Shown piece after piece: positions 11,052-23,647 of a stretch of 64,000 nt of DNA; the first letter of the stretch is position 1; every line of letters starts with the position of its first letter. The stretch spans positions 2,108,001 through 2,172,000 of the forward strand of contig CP126206.1 of the NCBI GenBank assembly GCA_030272155.1, in the 5' to 3' direction. The position numbers were made by a program, and so were the translations under genes. The notes under the pieces were generated by a model. The model was not told where the DNA came from. It saw nothing but the letters and a program-made list of their open reading frames with translations, and ran no database searches. Source of the stretch: Tetradesmus obliquus. Taxonomy: Eukaryota; Chlorophyta; Chlorophyceae; Sphaeropleales; Scenedesmaceae.

Positions 11052-11810
11052 TTATATAAGCACACGCAGCAGCACATGCCAAACGCCCCGCACGCCTCAA
11101 AAAAAGACATCCGGCATCAGCCTCTCAGGCTGCCTGGTGTTTTTTGGCTTCTTTTGCAATGGTTAGACCTCTCTGCAAGTAGCTGCTACGTGTGGGACCC
11201 GTACTGTGTGTGCTGCATCCGCCCACGGCAGCAGCAGCAGCAGCAGCAGCCATAATTGTGCGTCTCTCTATGTTCAGTTTGTATGCATTTGCTGGTGTGG
11301 ATCTTGGTGCCCTGGCGTCAAAATACTGGCTGGGCTGCTCGCACACACCGGGAGAGTGTGCCTGCCTAGCTTGCATTGCGTGTGTTCCCGATGCATTTGC
11401 TGGTATGGATTTGGCTGCCCTGGCAGCGAGTACTGGCTGGGCTGCTCGCACACCAGGAGAGTGTGCGTGCCTAGCTTGCACTTGTGGGTGGCAACAAGCG
11501 TGCACACGCAAGCCACCACCAGCACGTTGCTGGTACCTCGCTCTTGTGATCAGCCAGCAGCATTTTTGCAGTACTGGTTGGGCTGCTCGCAAATACCAAC
11601 AGTATATGTGCGTGCCTAGCTTGCGTTTGTGTGCATAGCTTGCAGCAGGCCTGCATGCACTGGGCAGCATCATGTTGCTTGTGCCTCTCTCTTGTGCGTC
11701 GGCCAGTAGCATTTTTGCAGGTGCATGCAACCTTGCTGCAGCACTTGCGTGTTGTGGAGCAGTGTTGAGCAGCGGTACCGAGTTACCCGACAAGATTTGG
11801 CTCTGTGTGG

Positions 11811-11813
<3 letters not shown>

Positions 11814-11879
<66 letters not shown>
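11814..11879 (+). repeat. (TG)n microsatellite
   Basis: About 33 uninterrupted TG dinucleotides. Confidence 0.95.
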
Positions 11880-11884
<5 letters not shown>

Positions 11885-13509
11885 GCTGCTGTTCAGTATC
11901 GATGGTGATACATGCTTGGCAGTTGCCGGTGCGTGTGCGCGTGTGTGTTGATCCCACACAGAACCTACCATTCGGCCGATCTGTCCACCATTTTGGTAGC
12001 ATTTTTTGCACGCAAGTGTTGCAGGCACTGCACTGCACTGCAGTAGCTCCCAGGCCCTATGAACTGGGGTCTGCTGTTGCCGCCCGGTCTCTTTTGTGCT
12101 GCTTGTATGCAAAGCTGCAGCAACTGTAAGACAGAGTGCATGCTGCTGCGGCTGCTGCTGCCAGGTTGCAGGCAAGGTTGCAGGTTATGCGAGGCCCGGA
12201 TGTGTGCATTGACCAGTCAGGGTTTGGGTTTTTGGCTGTTCCCGCTGACAGCCATGGTTGAGGGCATTGTGGTTTTGTCAGGAGGATTGCAGAGTTGAAC
12301 TGCAGAAACCTCAGCATGCACAGGGATGTAGCTATATGCTAAGTACGTTGTGGTGTGTTGGTTTTTGTCAGTGCAGCGGCAGGAGGCTGCCAGAGCAGCA
12401 GCTGCACAGCACATTCCACTGCTGCTGCGGCTGCTGCTGCTGGCCGTCTGACATGCTCAACACCTTGTCCACACATCTACGTATTAAAAAGGGCAGCAGC
12501 TGCAGCTGCACACAGCCGATGTCTGTGGGCTTCACAACAATACTGTGTCAATCCATAGCTACCCTGCTTGGTTTGATATTGTTAATTATCCTGTTTGGCA
12601 TCACTAGGCTTGTCAGGTTGCGGTTTGGTAGCGCATTCAAGGCATGTGCAGCAGCAGATGCGTGCTGCTGCAGCAGCTGCTGTCCCCTGGACAGGCCTAC
12701 TTGCGTGTTCTTGTTTTCCCTGCAAATACACCTCTGCGCCAGGCATGCACCGGGCGGTTTTAGAACCAGAGAACCCTGTGCAAAATGCGGCAGAGTGGCC
12801 CTGGGCAGGATTCTCCTGTTCTGGTGCTGTGCTGCTTCAGTGTACCTGGGACAGCTTCAGATGTGAGTCTTGCTATGGTTGTGTTGTGTCTGCAGACGCC
12901 TGTGGGCGCTGTTTGCTGTGAGCTTGTGCAGTGTGGTGCATGTCACGGGGCAAGGACATGTCACACACAGCACAGCACAGTCCAAACATCAGCTTAGTTT
13001 CGTGTGAATTTCGTGCATGGGTAGCATGCTTTTGTCAAAACTTGAGCATTGGCGCAGCAGCTGCGCTGCTACGCTGTGCAAGTCTCTGCACAGAGTATGT
13101 TCATACCAGTGCCGGCACTCAGCTGCTGCAGCTGTGCACCGCATTGTGCACGTTAGCAGCAACAACATTGTACGGGCTTTCAAGTGAATCCCTGCTCTGC
13201 TGGAACCGTCGCTTGCCGCCTGGTCAGTTTTGAACCGTTCTGGAACTGTTTTGGCCGCTGCTGCGTCATGCATGTATGTCTTGTGTCATGTTTGGTGCTT
13301 GACCACGCGTGATGTTCCCCTGTTATTGCGGTGTCATAGCTTTGCTTGATGGAGCCGCAGTGGTGCTTGGTTATGGTGCATTAGCTTGCTGTGACTTGTA
13401 TTGGGCCTGGATTCGCTGAATCAGACTGCTGTTGTGCAGCAGTGGTGCTTGGATATGGTGCATCGGCTTGCTGTGGCTTGGATAGGGCCATTGGATTTGG
13501 TGCATCAGT

Positions 13510-14200
13510 TTGAAGTTGTGCTTGGATCAGGCGGATCAGGCCCTTGGGTCAGGTGCATCAGTTTGCTGCAGCACACTTTGATCAGGCCATTTGATGTGGT
13601 GGATCAGATTGAGATCGTGCTTGGATCTGGCCCTTGGATCGGCTGCATTGGGTTGCTGTGACATCTGGATTCAGTGGACCAGACTAATGTTGTGCTTGGA
13701 TCAGGCGGATCAGGCCCTTGGGTCAGGTGCATCGGCTTGCTGCAGCACACTTTGATCAGGCCATTTGATGTGGTGGATCAGATTGAGATCGTGCTTGGAT
13801 CTGGCCCTTGGATCGGCTGCATTGGGTTGCTGTGACATCTGGATTCAGTGGACCAGACTAATGTTGTGCTTGGATCAGGCGGATCAGGCCCTTGGGTCAG
13901 GTGCATCGGCTTGCTGCAGCACACTTTGATCAGGCCATTTGATGTGGTGGATCAGATTGAGATCGTGCTTGGATCTGGCCCTTGGATCGGCTGCATTGGG
14001 TTGCTGTGACATCTCGATTCAGTGGACCAGACTAATGTTGTGCTTGGATCAGGCGGATCAGGCCCTTGGGTCAGGTGCATCGGCTTGCTGCAGCACACTT
14101 TGATCAGGCCATTTGATGTGGTGAATCAGATTGAGATCGTGCTTGGATCTGGCCCCTGGATCGGCTGCATTGGGTTGCTGTGACAGCTGGATCACATTGA
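13510..14200 (+). repeat. 174-bp minisatellite, about four units
   Basis: The block GCACACTTTGATCAGGCCAT recurs at 13571, 13745, 13919 and 14093, exactly 174 bp apart. Units are near-identical and are themselves built of shorter TTGGATCAGG / GGATC-rich sub-repeats that extend, more diverged, from about 13390 to 14300. No coding function is evident. Confidence 0.9.
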
Positions 14201-14645
14201 TGTTGTGCTTGGATCAGGCGGATGAGGCCCTTGGGTCAGGCGCATTGCAATGCAGTGACACTTCACTTGGATGAGGAGGTTGGTCAGAATGCTGTTATGT
14301 TTGGATCACTTGGATTAGGCATTTGGGCCAGTTCATGTCTGATTGCGCCCTGTGCATCCATATACTACTGCTGCTTGATATATGCACTTGTGTACATGTA
14401 TGTGGGCTGGCAGCGTTGCTTGCTTGATACTAATCAGCAGACTGCGGCGGCTGGTGCTGTGGAGGGTGGATGAGCCCACTCAAACCATGCCCAGGGCCGC
14501 TGCAGTTGAACACCTGCTGTATTGCCTGCTTACCTGCAGCCACAGGACTGCTGCAGAGCCGCTTTGATCCGGGTGGATTGTCTGCCAGTTCATGGCAGCT
14601 GCATGCTGCTGTTTTGTTTGTTTTGTTGTCGGGCACTGCATCACA

Positions 14646-14705
14646 AAGTACTACATATATTATGTATGATATATTATATGATATCATATCATATCATACA
14701 CATGT
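14646..14705. repeat. AT-rich palindromic tract
   Basis: Alternating TATATTATG / ATGATAT / CATATCATATCAT sequence, able to form cruciforms. It stands out from the GC-rich surroundings. Confidence 0.6.
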
Positions 14706-17700
14706 TGACAGCCGGTATGTCAACAGAAGTGGCTGCGGCAATGCCAGAAGAGGGTTTGATTGAACAGCGGCAACACCCCAGAACGGCGGCTGCCCCTTCT
14801 TGAGATGGCTTGCATCTGCTGCTGCGGCAGCTGCTGGTCTCAAAAGGCTTTGCATTGAATGCAGCAGCAGCTTGCAGTCCGGCGTTTCAGCACTGCTTTG
14901 TATCATATACGTCACGGCAGCGTTGCGAGGCGGGCTGTGCACTGTTATGCATGTGTTACTGTGCATGTGTTTCCATGCAGCGGCAGTTTGATATGCGACA
15001 GGCTCTGGTGCTGTGCAGGTCTGTGGGGGTGAAGATGATCTTGGCGGTTTCGTTGTGTCAGAAAAAGTCAGCCGCCCTGTCACATTGTTACAGTGTTGTT
15101 ACATTGTTGTTACGTGTTGGCTTGCTCACGAACAGCGTATGCCTGGTGGCAGCATCATTGAGGTTTATTCTACAACATATTCTAGATGCATATTATATTC
15201 TAGATGCATTTCCAGCACTTGTTTTTCAGGCCCCATCCACGCAGTGTGTGCGCTGCTGCTTTGAATGCACTGGATCATGGCTGCTAGGTGACACAAAAGG
15301 CCGGAGGGTGGAGGTGTGCTGTGGTGTGCTGAGCAATGTGTTGCGCTAGCACGTGCTTGCACTCAAAGCACCACATCAATGAGAGGAGAGCTGCTGTCCT
15401 CGAGTGCATGCGATCAGCTGTTGATTGAACAGCGCCAACACTCTGGGCTGTGAAAGCTTGCGGCTGCAAGACGGTTATCAACGTTACAATGTTATAACTA
15501 GTGTTGCTTGCTGTGTCGTTGCTACCACTGTTGAACCCATCGGCACCTCCCGCGATACTGTGCGCCTTTGTGCGAGTGTTGCTGCGCCCGAGCCATCGCC
15601 GCTGCTGATCTGCAGGGTGGTAGTCAGTTGCATTGCCCCCCCAGGCAGTTTCAGCATGTGGCGCAGTGTTGATCATCCAGCATGCGGAGTCGGTATCTTG
15701 GGGCTCGGGGGCGTTGCGTGCATAGAAACAGAACAGAGCGATGACACTAGAGGGATTAGGTGTGGGTGTGGGCACAATACGGCCTGCTGCGCAGGCACAT
15801 GTTACCTTGCGTTTCATGCATCACAGTTCCCCTTTGTTTGTTTCTTTGGCCATTCTAGCAGCAGCAGCAGCAGCATCTGTGAAGCAGCAAAAAACTGCCA
15901 GCAGTGATGCAGCAGTGATGCTCCTGGCCCCTCCCCGCCTCATCTTGTGCTGCATGCGGTGCAGAGCAGCCGCCTCTGCATTAGCGTCACCCATATGTGT
16001 ACGAGTTATGGGGGTTCTACGGGGCGTGCCGGTGCGGCTGCAGTGCACGCTGCCATTCACTTTGGCAATCTGGGACCTCATGCATTGTTGGAGGTTGTGT
16101 TCTGGGAGCGGGGCATGTATGTGTGGCTGCCGCGTGCATGTGTGGCTGGCGCATGTGCTGATGTTTCTCAGCAGCAGCTCCACATGCAAAAGCCTGTCAT
16201 AACATCAGTGGCAAATGCGCTAACACAGTTGCGCCTGGTTCTGCTGCTGCCCAGGAGCATTGTGTGAGGAGCTATCTGCAATGAGTGCATCTGCTGCCTT
16301 TGCTGAAAGGTGGTCCTGGAATTGTATGCATAGCTGCTGCACAGTTGCTGCATCTTTGCATAGTACGGGGTGCAACGTCTCGCTAGAGGCTCCATCTGGT
16401 GGATACTTGGGTCCTGTGTTCCGTGCTCGGTTATGTCTCGTATGATGTCTGCTGTGTTTGGTGCCACTGAAGCACGCCTGCTGCAGGCCACCATTCAATC
16501 TGGCACAGCACTTCTATTGCATAAGCAGCGCACACTGCTCGTCTGTTCCAGAAACAGTGTGCATTTCTGCTTCTTTTTCGAGCTGCCGTTGCCTGACAGC
16601 TGTGCTCGTTTTAGCGATACCATCCATGGTGACTGATAACTGCGTACTGCAGGAGCCAGAAGCACTTGATTTGAATGTTACGAGCTGCTCTCTCTGCCGG
16701 GACAAGGCAGCCAGCCGTTACTGCCTACCTGAGAAGATGCAGGCACTGCTGGAGTCTGTTATGTACCGGCTGTTGTTGTTGTACTGTGTTTTTCAAAACA
16801 TCTCGCACATGGCTAGAAAGCCTGAGCACAGCACTGCAGCTGGCGCATCTTCATGATCTTTTTGTCACTCAAGCACTTGAGTGATGCAGCACTTGTTACA
16901 TTGTTATGTTATAACAGGTACATATCCCCAGAGCTCATGCAGAGCTGAGTTGCATTGCCGCTTAAGCTTTGAACAGCAGCCTGCTGAACAGCAGCCTGCT
17001 GAGCAGCAGTACTGCTGCCTGCATGCAGCACTGTTCGGTGAAGTATTTGAAGCCCCATGTAACAACTCAACACCAAGCGAGTGCAAGTTTCAGGAATGGG
17101 ACCTGACACCCCCCCAGCCGGTCCTGCTGCTACGGTGCCGCATGTGATTCTTCTTACACGGTCGACAAACAAAAGATGTGTATGCAGTGCGCGCAGCTGC
17201 AGTGCGTGTGGAAGCACTTGAGCTCATTGGCCGGAGCAAGGTTCAATCAGTGACTCACTGTGTGACACTGGCGGCTGGCGCAGACTCTGCGCAGTATCGG
17301 ATATTGCTGGCGCCAGGACCCGCCGCCAACGTTTACCAAATACCAGTTACCTAAGTGAGCGCAGGCCCACCCATTGAGTTCCAGACAAGGCTCACGGGTT
17401 CCACCAGAACACCGAGACCTGAAATCTGATGTCAAGCAGCTCTGATAGCTGCTGCTGCCAAGTAGCCTACTTTAGCGCCATCGCCCGCCACTGCTGGGCG
17501 CAGTCCAGGTCGCTGTCGCTATGGCACATTGTGGCGCTGCCCCTCTCCCTCTGATATGGAATAAGGGTGTTTATATATATGTTACGCATACCCTATAGCT
17601 GCGGCAGCGTCGCCATCGTCATGTTGTTCCTTGCCACATCACGTGGAGTACCAAAATTGTCATGTTACACGTGGCCTGCACCTTCACCACGATCGGTGCT

Positions 17701-18637
17701 GTTAGCCCCGGCACTGTCGAGACCATCACCACAGCTCTGCGGGACAGCGCCGCAGTACACGGGGACATGTACATGGCAACAACTCTCAAGTATTGCTGTA
17801 TTGATGCTCACCGCTGCACGACAATGCTGCACCCAGACCACTGCTGATGCAGGCAAGCTGCACACAACGATCCTGATGGACGCCATGACGACTCGCCAAA
17901 GGCTCCAAGCCCGGGGCGCAGCACATACCAAGCATGCTGGCAGCCGTCACAGCAACAAACGATGTTGCTGTGCATAGCCAGTATTGAAGTTGCAGCCGCT
18001 CACAAGCTCTTCCAACAGCAGACTGCAAACCTGATGGATGGAAACACCAAGGTGTTTGTATGCCTTAGCCAGAGACTGGTGAATGGGGGGATGAGGCACA
18101 GGGGATGATACTGTGCATGCGTCGTGAGAGAACTTCTCTTGAAGATACACAGAGCCAGGGCCACGGCAGATCCTTGAAAACAGGGGGAGGGGGTGCTGAA
18201 GCATACAATGGACAGGCGTGGAGGGTGCAGCGTGGACAAATAGTGGAAACACAACAAAACAAGGGGCGCGATATTGGTGGCGACTGTACTACAGTCTGTG
18301 ACATGTGGGGCGCCGAAAAGGCACCCTGCCTCCCACCCACAACTCTGGACGGCACTCGTAGTAAGCCCAACAGGCGTTAGCTTCTCAATCGGTTGTTGTG
18401 TCAATTGTGAACTCACACTGAGAACTGCCACAGAGAACTCTCAACCATCAGGGTTGCAGGATGCACCCTGCGCTGCAACAGTAACACTGCCAAAACCAGG
18501 ATCAAACCTTTTGCAACCAGTGCAGGATGTAAGCAATATGCTCAGCACAATCCATCACAAAACACACACACCAACCAGGCAGAAAGCAAGCAAGCTGGCC
18601 TGGGCACAGCAAGCAAGCAAGCACCACAAAGCTGCAT

Positions 18638-18638
<1 letters not shown>

Positions 18639-18673
<35 letters not shown>
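18639..18673 (+). repeat. (CA)n microsatellite
   Basis: About 17 CA dinucleotides. Confidence 0.95.
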
Positions 18674-18676
<3 letters not shown>

Positions 18677-20208
18677 CTGCGGAATTGCGAGGCGAGGACA
18701 GTCACTGCCACCCTGATGCAGGAAGGCAGCAGTGCGACACAAAACACATAGTGGAAATGAACACAAATGGAGCCAATCTGGAGTGTGGCGCTGCAACACA
18801 ACACCTTAGCAGCAGATGCCATATGAAGCGCGTTGCATGCCTGAGCTTCAAAGCTCAAGCAGCCACAGCAACATCACAAGCAAGAGCTCGCAGGATATGC
18901 AAAGCACACACACATTGCAGTGGAAATCTGGCCAGCGCTGTTGCAGCAGTAACAGCATCATGCGTTTGGTACTGTTGCAGCAGCAACAGCATCATGCGTT
19001 TGGTGCTCCTCAGAACTCAGCATGCTGCAACAGCCGGCACTGCACAGCAACAAGCAGGGCATGCGTCACCTGTGTGGCTTGTGTCAGCCACGCACATCCA
19101 AGTTAGACGTCGAGGCACCTGGAAAGACATAAGAATAACACACAACAAACAGCACCAAACCATGCGGCATGCAGTAGAGCCACAGGCATAGTGCCGTGGT
19201 CATAGTCAGGGAGCATGCGCACCCATCGATGTACACAAAGCACCTGTTTGATACATACATCAGGCAAGGTGTACAGCAAGCTGTGGCTGGCACAGTGTGC
19301 GGAGTGCACACATCACGTGCAAAGCCAACAGCAGATACTTGAGACATGCGTACACAACTGTGCATCACCGACTGCCACAAGCTGCCTTGTGCTTGTGCTG
19401 CTGCTGCACACTGCCAGAAGCAGATCACTTGCAGGACACTTGCAGGACAATAGTATACACTGACAAAAGCAGGCACTGGGCCTTGTGTGAAAACACACTT
19501 GGCATGCCTGTATACACTCGCAAAGCAACAATTGCAAAACGCAGCTTCCAAAACGAGCTGCAGGGCAAACGCCAACACCGCCACTCTTGTACATACACAG
19601 CTCTGAATGCCTCAGAAGCAAGGCTACACGCACGCTGCCAGCGCTTGCAAAACACAGCTTGCCAAACAAGCTGCCGGCAGCTGGGCACTACAGCAGCATC
19701 GCTGCAGAGCCCAACACCGCCAACGCTCTTGTACAAACACGGCACTGAGTGCCCCAGCAAGCAAGGCTACAAGGCATCACGCCTGTGCAAAACTCACACC
19801 CACCCCCACATAGCAGCGCCTGCCTATCACTGCTGCTGCAACACTCCACCTCTTGTCCACTCCTGACCTCGTTGTATCACCACCACCTATTCCTTCTTTG
19901 TCCATCTCCTTGCCCGTAGCAAAGTGCCTCTGTGCCTTTGGGCACCCCACCAGGGCCCCTGGCGCCAGCAGTCACTTAGCACCTCCCTGGGACAGCAGGC
20001 TTCCCTCATCATCTTGTCGCATCACTGACCCTGTTGTCTGGTGCATCAAAATGCCCGGGCTCCGGGTCTCCCACCAAGGGGCCTGCCCTCAGCAGTCAGT
20101 TGCCACAGCCTTCATTGTCTGGTTGCATCATCTCCCCTCATCACCTGCCCTATCTGGTGCAAAGTGGCCCGGGTCTGGGTCACCCACCAAGGGGCCTGCT
20201 CCGAGGAG

Positions 20209-20283
20209 TCAGTTGGTGCGCATGTGCTCGTAGAGGGCACGGGAGAAGGTCTGGGAGAAGCTGCTGGGGGTGCGCGCAGACCT

Positions 20284-20314
<31 letters not shown>

Positions 20315-21264
20315 AGTTGAGCGTCAGTCGCACTGCGTGGGAGAAGGTCTGGGAGAAGCTGCTGGGGGTGCGCGCAGACCTGCAGCAGCAGCAGCAGCAG
20401 CAGCAGAAGCAGCAGCAAAGTTGAGAGTCAATTGCACTGCGCACGAGAAGTTCTGGGAGAAGCTGCTGGGGGTGCGCGCAGACCTGCAGACAACAAGAGA
20501 GGGGGGACAGCAGCAGCAGCAGCAGCAGCAGAAAGGTAGATCAGCTGCAGTGTGCGGGAGAAGGTCTGGGAGAAGCTGCTGGGGGTGCGCGCAGACCTGC
20601 AGACAGAAAAGGTTGGTGAGGAGCAGCAGCAGCAGCAGCAAAAGCAGCACAGCACACATGTATCAGCTGAAGCGGCATGATGTCTCAGGTGCGAGGCAGG
20701 ACTGCAAGCAGGCAGCTGCCACGTACCTTGAGCAAACATACAATGTCGTATGCAGCACTGCACTAACACCCGCCACCCACTGTCCACCAACAACGTCAAC
20801 ATGCAGTGTAACAAGATAACACCAACCCGAGGGTGTAGTCATCACTGTCCATGGACCAGGAGCGGGCATGTCCACCTTGGCGGCTGGAGCCAACACACAC
20901 CTAGCCATAATTAACACATATGTTAAACAAAAAAATGACATTGTAACAACAAAATATTACTCACCTTGGTGTGTGACGGCTACACACATCCGTCGCTGTC
21001 CATGGACCAGGAGCGGGACATGTACACCGTGGCAGCTGGGGCCATCAAAAACCCATGCCACACGAATACAACACAAGTAACATGAATTGTAACAAATATA
21101 ACACAGCATATAACACCCACCTGGGGGTGTAGTCGTCACTGTCCATGGACCAGGAGCGGGACATGTCCACCTTCGCGGCTGGTGTCATGCCAGGAATCTT
21201 GAGGGGGGCAGCAGGCGCGGCCACCGGCGCAGAGGGCGCAAACTCGCTGGGGTCGATGCCTGGC

Positions 21265-21302
<38 letters not shown>

Positions 21303-21604
21303 TGGCAGCAGCAGCATATGAGGGCTGTGAGTGCCTTTCTGGGAGCAGTGGCACTGCGGACTGACAGCAGCCACAATGTGTGCAGAAGGATAGCCGTAGC
21401 ATGCACTGCAGATGTGTTGTAGCAGCAATGGCTGCGGCAGGAGGGCACCTGCCAGCAGCACATTGCCTCTGTGCACCTGGCTGCAGCCCAACTGCCTGTT
21501 GCCGCAACCCAACTTATGTATACATGTTATTGCCCACCTGAGCAGAAGTCGTTGAAGGAGGGCACGTGGGGCAGCTTGCTGCCGCTGCGCTGCAGGGAGT
21601 CCAT
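20209..21604 (-). CDS. Unrecognised 92-residue Ser/Pro-rich protein, three coding exons
   Basis: Minus-strand exons 21604-21538, 21259-21121 and 20281-20209 (67+139+73 = 279 nt) join in frame through GT-AG introns (CTCAG|GTGGGC, GCCAG|GCATC, CCCAG|GTGGGT, CTGCAG|GTCTG). The ATG is the first codon of its exon; an in-frame TGA lies two codons upstream if the 5' exon ending at 22020 is joined, which supports this start. Visible features: SKLPHVPSFNDFCSG near the N-terminus, a Pro/Ala-rich middle, MSRSWSMDSDDYTPR, and a C-terminal TPSSFSQTFSRALYEHMRTN. The RSWSMDSD motif looks like a kinase target, but this is inference. No domain or targeting signal is recognised. Extra copies of exons 2 and 3 fill the introns; one exon-2 copy has a 1-nt deletion, which shows it is not used in this frame. 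Confidence 0.55.
20240..20605 (-). repeat. Tandem copies of the terminal exon of the 92-residue protein gene
   Basis: The 45-bp segment encoding SARTPSSFSQTFS with its CTGCAG acceptor occurs four times, near 20242, 20341, 20444 and 20558 (99-114 bp apart), separated by (CAG)n runs that read (CTG)n on the gene strand. Only the copy at 20281-20209 continues to the ALYEHMRTN stop. Confidence 0.85.
20815..21060 (-). repeat. Two decayed copies of exon 2 of the 92-residue protein gene
   Basis: Copies of AAKVDMSRSWSMDSDDYTP lie at about 20985-21055 and 20820-20895. The distal copy has lost one base (ATGTCCCGC became ATGCCCGC), which breaks the frame. The nearer one reads MSRSWSMDSDGCV and then a stop. 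Confidence 0.8.
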
Positions 21605-23647
21605 CTGTAGATATGGTGCAGCAGCAGCAGCAAGGGCAGGGGCAGCAGCAGCAAGGGGCAGCAGGGACAGCAAGGCGGCAGGGGGTTAGCCAGAGGTCGA
21701 CAAAGAGTTGAAGATGTTATAGGTGCGCGTTTGAATGCATGGAGAACAGGCAAGTGTGCTTGCGTGGCCTCGAGGGGCCAAACTTCAAGGTGCGAACAAC
21801 CCTGGCCACGAATGCAAGTCCGGGCTGCTGAATGGCCCGTCCGAGCTCACGCAAGCTTACAGAAACAATCAAGTATGGTACGTGAAGTTATAATGTGCAG
21901 GTTGTGGTTCCTTTCAGCCTCTGCAAAGTGCTGTTCGGTTGTGGGAGGTTCAGCAGGCAAACTGTCGGAGCAGCGAGCGACATTAACGCACAATTTCGAT
22001 AGTAAAATAATGCGCTTACCTTTCAAAAGTTTTTCTCGGGCGAGGGATACGCGAGTTGGAAGCTTCACACTTCGAGAGCGATCTGTGAAGTTGTAGGGAG
22101 TCCGTGTGGCAAGAGGAGTTGAGAAAGAGCACGTAGTTGTGTTTCAAGCCGCTGCGAAAAGAGGTTATGAAGGCCAGACAGGACGTAGACTCAGGATTCT
22201 CCCATAGGTTTCGGGCCGAAGTCATGATCCTAGTCGCGACAGTGGACCTTTCATGAGAATCAGCTTGTTTTATCTTGATGAATGTTTTATTGCGATTCAG
22301 CAGCAATGCGCGCAGCGTAGTGCAAGTAGGAGGAACCACGCCTGTCCTAGTCGGACTGCTTGCCGCACTTTCTGGCACGCGTTCAACCACGCAGACCTGC
22401 CATCAGAACATTCTCGCTGATGTTTTATACCGTATAGGGAGACTGTTTGTTCGCTGGCGTGACGTGGAGTCGATTGTAGCCGCAGCACTTGGACCTGTGA
22501 CTGGCAGTGCTGCAAGGATACGGGTAACCCCTGCCCCTACAGGCAGCAATGCTGCAAGCGCTGCCAACTGCACCCGTATTTAATGTGTAAAATGTGCAAG
22601 CAGGTCAATTATTGCAGGTCAATCATTGCATGCAACCCAGGCTGCAAGCCAAGCAGTACAGCCAGCCTTGAAAGCTTTCAAAGCTTAAGCCATCCTGTGC
22701 TCAAAGCAGTGATCAACAAAGTTACCCAATCGAGCCATTGCTCAATGCAATGACGATGTTTTGTCCAAATGTGGCACCCTGCTGGCTCCTGCTCCAACCC
22801 CAGCAACCTGCTGCTGTCTGAGATCTGAGATTGGGGCAGGGAACACATCCAGCAAATGCTGAGCGATGCAACCTTAACCACAGCTGCTGCACCTGTCACC
22901 ACAAATCATCTTCTGCTGCGCCACAACAAAGCTGCTACTTAGAGACCATACACGGCTATGTGCACTGCCACGTGGCAAAGCAACCAATCAGTGGGAGTGT
23001 CAAAGTTCGAAAGGAGGGCGTGCATTGCCAAAGTTACTGACAAACCTTGCATTGCAGGGCTTTTCCGAGCTCATACTACGTATGCGGTACGCACACCACC
23101 AATCCAACTGCTGCTGCTGGGAGGCAGCGGCAACATATGGCATCACACATGCAATCTCTCTCTGTCAACCTGCCCAACGCATGCCTGCTACATGCCTGCG
23201 GCATGCTCTGCTGCAGAAGGCAGCTGCTCTCACTCTCCTACTACACATGCTCCACAACTGCTGCCCCACAATCCCCTGCTGCTGCTGCTGCTGCCGCTGC
23301 TGCTCCGTTTGTTGCTGAGCAACACCCCACAGCTGCTACTGCAGGTCCAGCATTCCGCGCCCTGCTACTTCAGCGCCACGGCAGCAACCTCACGCCGAGC
23401 CACGACTCGAACGTCCCAAGCACCAACAGCGACTTGAGGGTCAACGAAGCCACCACGCATGGGGTCTGTTTCAAAGGGCCGTTTGCAGCTTTGAGGCAGG
23501 CACTGGCTGCGCCTCCTCCGGCTCCGGCACGTCCACCCACCTGCTGCTGCTGCTGCTGCTCCTGTGTGTGGGTTCAGGCGCCCACTGTGGGATTCATAAT
23601 GGATACTGCCAGGGTTGAGGCCGCCACTGTCTGGGCTGCCATAGGGT
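21605..23647. other. Upstream region of the 92-residue gene and 3' flank of HDS
   Basis: Holds the possible 5' exon (to about 22.2 kb, extent unknown), a promoter region to about 22.6 kb with no recognised box, then repeated AATGTG/GCAAG-type sequence and the HDS 3' UTR. A partial duplicate of the HDS terminal exon (the GRWVDxP / PEEAQ region, decayed) lies at about 23497-23545. No TGTAA was seen on the minus strand within this region. Confidence 0.5.
22020..22230 (-). other. Possible 5' untranslated exon of the 92-residue protein gene
   Basis: A clear donor (TTTTGAAAG|GTAAGCG) at 22020/22019 on the minus strand. The upstream segment has an open frame starting MTSARNLW, but joining it to the next exon gives a different frame from the one supported by the later exons, so it is better read as 5' UTR. 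The 5' limit is unknown. Confidence 0.35.

Larger units (their letters stand above)
10734..20208. other. Long gene-poor region
   Basis: Both strands hold only short frames without domain signatures. Contents seen: 3' UTR of the upstream gene to about 11060; loosely repeated segments at about 11270-11620 (CTGGCTGGGCTGCTCGCA type); a (TG)n tract; a 174-bp minisatellite at 13510-14200; an AT-rich palindromic stretch at about 14650-14705; CTG/CAG-rich patches; a (CA)n tract; and an AAAACACAGCTTGCCAAAC-type repeat at about 19535-19680. The part near 20.2 kb may be 3' UTR of the minus-strand gene ending at 20209. A fragmented gene with very short exons cannot be excluded. Confidence 0.55.

Noticed and set aside
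18274-19191. A 305-residue plus-strand frame
   Set aside because: It crosses a CA microsatellite, has no domain signature and its composition matches the surrounding non-coding DNA.
22140-22570. tRNA-like gene
   Set aside because: GTTCGA-type motifs occur in several places of the window, but none is placed between arms that pair as a cloverleaf.
22275-22583. Plus-strand frame of about 100 residues
   Set aside because: It lies opposite the likely 5' region of the minus-strand 92-residue gene and shows no recognisable protein features.
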